31,644 nucleotides of DNA. Origin: CAYOUV01 sp963790075. GTDB taxonomy: Bacteria > Chloroflexota > Anaerolineae > Anaerolineales > Villigracilaceae. This document shows, piece by piece, positions 26,497 through 31,644 of the stretch; the stretch's first letter is position 1, and the number at the start of each line of letters is the position of its first letter. Location of the stretch: positions 1 to 31,644 of the forward strand of contig CAWBNG010000002.1 of the NCBI GenBank assembly GCA_963790075.1, given 5' to 3'. Made by a program: the position numbers and the translations under genes. The notes beneath the pieces were generated by a model. It ran no database searches, was not told the DNA's origin, and was given only the letters and a program-made list of their open reading frames with translations.

Positions 26497-26514
26497 CTCT
26501 GGCTTAGAAAAAAC

Positions 26515-26887
26515 ATGAAAATTATCCTGACAACCACTTCCCCCAACCTTGATTCTAGTGGATCCCCGCTTTGGGCGCGGCGCTTATTTCCTGGTTGTTG
26601 ATACTGACACCCTGGAATGGCAGGCACATCCGAACCCGGGTGTGGGCGCTTCGGGCGGGGCTGGCACGCTGGCGGCGCAGTTTGTTGCCAACCAGAAAGC
26701 CAAGGCTGTTATCAGCGGCGATTTCGGCCCCAACGCCTATGAGGCGCTCCAGGCTGCTGGCGTTGCGATGTACCTGTTTGGAACGAGCCGCACTGGCAGC
26801 GAGGCAGTCGGGCGCTTCAAGGCAGGGCAGCTCGAACGCGTCGGCGCTCCGACTGGCCTGGGACATCATCGCGAGGGTAATGGATGA
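26515..26887 (+). CDS. NifX/NifB-type dinitrogenase iron-molybdenum cofactor domain protein (ORP-like)
   Basis: About 123 residues: MKIILTTTSPNLDS, then in a second frame VDPRFGRGAYFLVVDTDT, GAGTLAAQFVANQKAKAVIS, GDFGPNAYEALQAAGVAMYL and FKAGQLERVGAPTGLGHHRE. VDPRFGRG and the SGDFGPNA strand-loop are characteristic of the NifX-fold family, which includes the orange protein (ORP) with a Mo-Cu sulfide cluster. No nif structural genes are here, so a nitrogenase role is not indicated. One indel lies near 26560. The TGA overlaps the ATG of the ATPase gene (ATGA). Confidence 0.85.
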
Positions 26888-27751
26888 AAATCACCATTGC
26901 CAGCGGCAAGGGCGGTACGGGCAAAACTACCGTCGCTGCCAGCCTGGCCATCAGCCTGGCGGCGGAGCACTCGCCCATCCGCCGCCTTTTTCTGGATTGC
27001 GATGTGGAAGCACCCAACGCCCACCTGTTCCTACATCCCGCGTTGACCGAACACGCAGGATGTGGGGCTGCTGATCCCGGTGCGTGGATGAAGCGAAATG
27101 TACCCACTGCGGGAAGTGCGCCGAAGTCTGCCAGTACCACGCCATTGCGGTGCTGGGCCAAAAGACACTGGTATTTCCCACAACTGTGTCATGGCTGCGG
27201 GAGCTGCACGGCGCTTTGCCCAGAAAAGGCCATCCACGAAGTGCATGACCGGATTGGTGTGATCGAGCGCGGCCTGGCGTCGGACGGGCATTTCCTTTGC
27301 CCGCGGCGTGTTGGATGTAGGCGAGCCAATGGCCGTGCCGGTTATCCGCCAACTGTTGGCCTGGGCACAGCCAGAGCCCGGGCAGACGGTTCTGCGCGAC
27401 GCGCCACCCGGAACTTCCTGCCCGGTGGTGGCGGCGGTGCGCGGCAGCGATTACCTGCTGCTGGTGACTGAACCAACGCCCTTTGGCTTGCACGATTTGC
27501 GCCTGGCGGTCCAGGTGGCTGGTGAGTTGGGTATCCCGGCAGGCGTGATCATCAACCGGGAGAACGGCCCCTACCCGCCTCTGGATGAGTTCTGCGCTGA
27601 CCATCGTCTGCCGGTGCTGCTGCGCATCCCTTTCGAGCGCGCCATCGCCGAAGGCGTTGCCCAGGGAAAACACTGGTGGAAATTCATCCGGAATATTGAC
27701 CGGTTCCGCCAGATATTTACGCAAATCACTTTCCAGCCCGGTAAAGTATGA
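26884..27751 (+). CDS. MinD-family ATPase with inserted ferredoxin domain (Orp3/4-like), first copy
   Basis: About 288 residues. Deviant Walker A ASGKGGTGKTTVAASLAI at the N-terminus, DCDVEAPNAHLFLHP, then two 4Fe-4S motifs: KCTHCGKCAEVCQYHA (readable in frame near 27097) and LCHGCGSCTALCPEKAIHEV, then GVLDVGEPMAVPVIRQLLAW, RDAPPGTSCPVVAAVRGSDY, LLVTEPTPFGLHDL and PVLLRIPFERAIAEGVAQG. Frame changes lie near 27060, 27090, 27130-27170, 27285. Related ATPases form the ORP complex of Desulfovibrio. It probably loads or inserts a metal cluster, with its NifX neighbour as acceptor; this is inference. Confidence 0.87.
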
Positions 27752-27801
27752 CATGACCAAAGTTATCCGTAGGCGGACACATCTGAAGTCGAATATGCGA
27801 T

Positions 27802-28724
27802 ATGAAACAACTGGTTATCCTCAGTGGTAAGGGCGGCACCGGCAAGACCAGCCTGGCAGCGGCTTTCGCCCATCTGGCGCATGCTGGCCCATCTCCTCTC
27901 AAAGCTGTGCTGGCCGATGCCGATGTAGACGCCGCCAACCTGGATCTGGTGCTGTGCCCCGAACGCCTGGAAACGCACGATTTCACCGGCGGTTCGGTGG
28001 CTGTGATTGATCCACAACGTTGCCAGGGATGCGGTAATATGTGAGCAGGTTTGCCGCTTCGATGCTGTTATATCGCCTGCCAGCGGAGGTGCGCTTACGT
28101 ATGCCATTGATCCCATTGCCTGCGATGGCTGTGCGGCCTGCGTCTACCAATGCCCAGAAGAGGCCATTCACATGGAGCCGCAGACGGCCGGGCGCTGGTA
28201 TCGCTCTGAGAGCCGCTACGGACCGCTCTTTCACGCCGATCTCTACCCCGCCCAGGAAAATTCCGGCAAGCTGGTGACGTGGTCAAGCAAAATGCCCGCC
28301 TGCTGGCCCTGGATACCGAACTACCAGCTTGTGATTGTGGACGGTCCGCCCGGGATCGGCTGCCCGGTAATCTCCGCCGCGGCAGGAGCGGACCTGGCTT
28401 TGATCGTCACTGAACCCACCGCTGGCGGGCATTCACGATCTGGAGCGCATGCTGCAAACTACAACCCACTTCCGCATCCCGGCGCTGGTGGTCATTAACA
28501 AGGCCGATATCTATCCGGAAGGCGCGGCCCAAATTGAAGCGGTCTGCGCCGAATTGGGTGTCGAAATAATTGGACGGATTCCTTTCGACCCTGCCGTCAC
28601 CGAAGCCATGATCAACGGCGAGCCGGTGACGGTTTACCAGCCCGCCTCGCCAGCCAGCCAGGCGATCAGCCAAATCTGGCAGGCGGTTGTACACCGGATG
28701 AATATCATAGAAAGGATGTCATGA
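27802..28724 (+). CDS. MinD-family ATPase with inserted ferredoxin domain, second copy
   Basis: About 307 residues. Walker A LSGKGGTGKTSLAAAFAHLA, DADVDAANLDLVL, then CQGCGNMCEQVCRFDAV near 28020 and CDGCAACVYQCPEEAIHMEP near 28125, giving two Fe-S sites. Further: GRWYRSESRYGPLFHADLYP, VIVDGPPGIGCPVISAAAGA, LIVTEPT, VVINKADIYPEGAAQIEAVC and IIGRIPFDPAVTEAMINGEP. Indels lie near 28040, 28275-28320 and 28428. It is longer than the first copy by the WYRSESRYGPL linker. The two copies are a tandem pair as in Orp3/Orp4, and probably form a heterodimer. Its TGA overlaps the ATG of the transporter gene. Confidence 0.87.
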
Positions 28725-29977
28725 ATAACTCGGTATCACATCGCAAGCTTCCAGATCAGAGTAGGGAACAGAAGATCTCTGAGATTACGGTCGAAGGTTG
28801 GGGATGGGGGTCTATCGGCCTCAACGTGATATTGAGTTTGCTAGACCTGACAATTGTCATCGCTTCGGGCAGCCTGGCAGTGGCTAGCGAGATGCTGCAT
28901 AACCTGGTAGATTTAGTCGCTTCAGTGACTGTGCTGGAGGCTTAAAACTTTCGCAACGCCAGAGCAAGTCATTCCCCTATGGTCTATATAAGGTTGAAAA
29001 CGTTATCGCTGTTATCGTGGCAGGCCTTATCTTTTTCACCTGTTTTGAAATTGTCCGGGATGCCTTAAGCGTCTCCCAACGGCAGACAATTGTCAATCTG
29101 TGGATGCTGGCAGGTATAATACTCTCGGCCATCGTATCCCTGTCATTCAGTTATTTCGGTCTGCGTGCTGGAAAGGCGGCTAACTCCCCTAGCTTGATTG
29201 CCATTGCTCAGGAATACCGCACACATATCTTTTCATCTGGTGTCGTTATCATCTCGCTCATGGGTCATTTCTTTGGGGTAAATCTGGATCGACCGGCGGC
29301 GCTGATTGTCGTAATTTTCATCGCCAGGACCGGTTGGGAATTGCTGAAGGATGGGATGCGCGGTACTGTTAGATGCCTCTTTGGATGCGGAGACTCTGGC
29401 TCAGGTACGTCAGATTATCGAGAATGATCCGGCCACGGCCCAAATCAAGACGCTAACAGGACGTAACTCGGGCCGGTACCGTTTTTTAGAAGCAGAAGTG
29501 AATCTTCGTAGTGTCAATCTGAATAAAGCCCATACCGTCAGCCAACGTATCGAGCAAGCCATCCGGGCTGAAGTGCCTCACGTAGAACGTGTGCTGATCC
29601 ATTACGAGCCGGTTGTTCCTATCCATAAGCGCGTCGCCTTACCGCTGGCCAGCCCGGATGGAAGATTGAGTGAACACTTTGGCAAAGCTCCGTATTTCGC
29701 ATTGGTCACTATCCGGATGTCTGATGAGACAGTTGAGAAACAAGAAGTAGTACAAAATCTCTTCCTGGATGTGCCGAAGGCAAAGGGCATCCGTGTAGCC
29801 GAATGGCTGGTATCACAAAAGATAGATCGGATCGTGCTTAAAGAGGATCTTCAGGGCAAAGGCCCGGAATATGTCTTCGCCGACGCCGGGGTGGAAACGG
29901 TACTCACCGAAACCGATACGGTAGAACTGGCGCTGGAAGCGTTAGGCCGTCAAGCTAGCATAATTGGTGTAAAGTAA
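28721..29977 (+). CDS. cation diffusion facilitator fused to a NifX-type domain
   Basis: About 415 residues. N-terminal CDF transporter: IGLNVILSLLDLTIVIASGS, SEMLHNLVDLVASVTVLE (HxxxD metal site), KSFPYGLYKVENVIAVIVAG, GIILSAIVSLSFSYFGLRAG, IAQEYRTHIFSSGVVIISLM, VIFIARTGWELLKDGM; then the CDF cytoplasmic domain VLLDASLDAETLAQVRQIIE, SGRYRFLEAEV. From about residue 310 a NifX-like domain follows: VALPLASPDGRLSEHFGKAP, YFALVTIRM and KGIRVAEWLVSQKIDRIVLK. Frame changes at about 28943 and 29362. Overlap with the ATPase stop and fusion to the NifX fold put metal transport into the same pathway as the neighbouring genes. Ion unknown (Zn, Fe or Mn are usual). Confidence 0.85.
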
Positions 29978-29981
29978 TGGC

Positions 29982-30313
29982 ATGATAAATAAGAAAAAGC
30001 TGCACGAAGCAATAATGGAAAAGCTTTCAACGGTCATAGACCCTGAAACCAATGTGGACGTGGTGCGCATGCGCCTGATCGAGGATTTGCAAGTGGATGC
30101 AAATGGGCATGTTTCCTATACCTTTCGCCCGTCTTCGCCGCTGTGCCCGATTGCTGTGTCGCTGTCGAATGAGATCCAAATGGCAGTTGCCGATGTGCCC
30201 GGAGTTACTCACAGGATTTAAAAGCTTGAAGGCTTCGCGGCTCATCAGACGAGTTGACATCCTGGCTCAAACAGGCACTCGAAGACTGGCAGCGTGAACA
30301 ACAGAAGAAGTGA
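29982..30313 (+). CDS. DUF59/MIP18-family protein
   Basis: About 110 residues: KLHEAIMEKLSTVIDPETNV, DVVRMRLIEDLQVDANGHVS, YTFRPSSPLCPIAVSLSNEI, QMAVADVPGV, and after an indel near 30215 a C-terminal tail ELTSWLKQALEDWQREQQKK. The VIDPETNVDVV motif and Cys in PLCPIA identify the MIP18/SufT-like family, which helps Fe-S cluster assembly. It lies 4 bp after the CDF-NifX gene, so it belongs to the same unit as the cluster-handling ATPases. Confidence 0.88.
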
Positions 30314-30376
30314 AAGATGAAAGTAAAATATGTTGCATTCTTCTAACTGCAGTGTATTGATTAACAGGAAATTGCA

Positions 30377-31333
30377 GTGAAATACGCCTTTGTCTCTATG
30401 ATCTTTCGCCTTTTCGGTAATTCCTTGATGCTGTTGTGCCTGGGCGGGCTGCTTCTGTTCGGTATCCTGCCTGATCGAGCAGCCAAAGCCAGCGAACCGG
30501 TGGTTCACGCCGTGATCTTTTACTCGCCAACTTGTGGTCATTGCCATAAGGTGCTGACAGAAGTACTGCCACCCCTGGCTGAGAAGTATGGTAATCAACT
30601 ACAGATCATTGCCATCAACGTCACATTGGAACAGGGCCAGGCGCTATTCCAGGCTGCGCAACAAAAGTATGGTTTGGAGGACGGCCTAGTACCTACATTG
30701 ATAGTCGGAGATCAGGTCCTGATCGGTTCACTTGATATTCCCGAGCAGTTACCCGGCCTGATCGAGCAATATGAAGTTCAAGGAGGTGTAGGTTGGCCCG
30801 ATATTCCCGGCCTGGCCGAGGTCATTCCTGCTGCTTATGTCACACCGCCATCCCCGGACATCCTGCCTTCGCCTGCTTTTACCCCAACAGTCGAACCTGT
30901 TGCCAGTGTAACGCCTGAACTACTACCCACTAAGACAACACGCCAACCCCTACGAATAGCAGCCCTGGCCTGGTTGTGATCGGCGATCAGCCTACCAAAC
31001 TGACTGACCGGCTCCTGCATGATCCAGTTGGCAATACTCTGGCAATAATTGTGCTGCTGGGTATGGTGCTCATGGTGGGACGTTCGTCAATTATATTTCC
31101 ACGCCTGACCCCCATACCTACCCCGGCCTGGCGGGATTGGGCTTTCCCGTTCCTGGCGTTGGTCGGCTTTGGCGTGGCTGCCTACCTGGCCTATGTGGAA
31201 ATTTCCCAGGTAGCGGCAGTTTGCGGCCCGGTAGGCGATTGTAATACCGTCCAGCAGAGTGCCTACGCCCGCTTGTTCGGCGTCTGCCAATTGGCGTATT
31301 GGGTTTGCTGGGATACATTACCAACGCCGGAGC
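30377..31333 (+). CDS. thioredoxin-fold/VKOR fusion, truncated at 3' end
   Basis: Thiol-disulfide protein. N-terminal signal/anchor (FGNSLMLLCLGGLLLFGIL), thioredoxin fold with the CxxC of HAVIFYSPTCGHCHKVLTEV, YGLEDGLVPTLIVGDQVLIG, a Pro-rich linker, then after an indel near 30965 VVIGDQPTKLTDRLLHDPVG, a helix, and the VKOR core WAFPFLALVGFGVAAYLAYV with AVCGPVGDCNTVQQSAYARL and LPIGVLGLLGY after an indel near 31285. VKOR enzymes reoxidise thioredoxin partners in the membrane. The first Cys pair (CGPVGDC) is present, but the sequence leaves VKOR at about 31320, so the later helices and active-site CxxC are missing. It breaks directly into an epimerase. Confidence 0.82.
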
Positions 31334-31644
31334 GTGACTTTACCTACATTGATGATATCGTCAACGGCATTATTCGCATAATTAATAAGGCCCCTTCTCC
31401 CCAGTACTCTACTATTACGACAGCGACTGCTCCCTATAAAGATTATATTGGCACAATCTCAGCTCGTCACTTTGCGCCGTTTTATTACTGCCATTGAAGA
31501 CGCTTGTGGCAAAAAAGCGCAAGAAAACTTATTGCCTATGCAAGCAGGCGACGTACCAATTACTTACGCAGACATAGATGAATTGGTAGATGATATCGGA
31601 TTCGAACCTGAAACTAGTATCGAAGAAGGTATTGAAAATTTGTT
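31327..31644 (+). pseudogene. C-terminal fragment of UDP-glucuronate 4-epimerase-like NAD-dependent epimerase, runs off the window
   Basis: From ERDFTYIDDIVNGIIRIINK the sequence is the C-terminal domain of an extended SDR epimerase of the UDP-glucuronate epimerase type. It continues APYK and, after an indel near 31445, VTLRRFITAIEDACGKKAQE, NLLPMQAGDVPITYADIDEL and GFEPETSIEEGIENF. The N-terminal Rossmann part is missing; there is no start codon and the frame joins the VKOR gene. The stretch is visibly more AT-rich than the rest of the window. Either a gene from another place has been joined here by assembly, or a rearrangement happened. Confidence 0.75.

Noticed and set aside
26515..28724. 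Nitrogenase or nitrogen-fixation cluster because of NifX-like and Fe-S ATPase genes
   Set aside because: No nifHDK, nifB radical-SAM or nifEN sequence is present; the pairing matches ORP-type loci.

Overview
The window reads as a stretch of an anaerobic, probably Anaerolineae-type (Chloroflexota) chromosome. Pointers are the LCP/LysM/glycosidase envelope operon with Thr/Pro-rich linkers, an FtsB-like gene ending in a conserved tail, HTH-PocR regulation, a Gly/Gln-rich DUF5667 protein under an ECF sigma factor, and proteins typical of oxygen-sensitive redox metabolism. This assignment is an inference from protein style; there is no rRNA. Most genes carry one to four single-base frameshifts, or a TTA/TTG-like to TAA/TAG change, after which the conserved reading resumes at once. 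I treat most as sequence errors and annotate each gene as one unit.

Layout. 1-557: a KdpE-like response regulator, cut by the window edge. 571-6422 (minus): an operon of a pseudo-histidine kinase, a LysM protein, an LCP-family protein and a TIM-barrel glycosidase-like protein. 6465-7319: tRNA-Leu(CAG), an FtsB-like gene, initiator tRNA-Met and a terminator. 7365-7726: the remnant of a tyrosine recombinase.

8071-17437 is the most notable block. An HTH-PocR regulator with palindromic sites in front of it is followed by tusA, two dsrE-family genes, a lipoyl-carrier gene (LbpA/GcvH-like), an attenuator-like hairpin, an Isp-type [NiFe] hydrogenase (hynS-isp1-isp2-SpoIIAA-like-hynL), its maturation protease and a lipoate-protein ligase. 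It looks like a hydrogenase wired to a protein-bound sulfur relay of the kind known from the sHdr pathway, but without the sHdr proteins.

17649-22767: an MFS exporter divergent from a MarR regulator, a membrane protein, and an ECF sigma factor with a DUF5667 low-complexity partner. 22892-25051: OsmC, a NapH-type polyferredoxin membrane protein and a duplicated-domain anchored protein. 25378-26094: a small ORF and a peroxiredoxin whose peroxidatic position is a TGA followed by a hairpin that fits the bacterial SECIS rules, so possibly a selenoprotein. 26164-30313: an orange-protein (ORP)-like cluster of zinc ribbon, NifX, two MinD/ferredoxin ATPases, a CDF transporter fused to a NifX domain, and DUF59. 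30377-31333: a thioredoxin-VKOR fusion that breaks off inside its membrane domain and continues directly into the C-terminus of a UDP-glucuronate epimerase, which suggests a chimeric or rearranged end.
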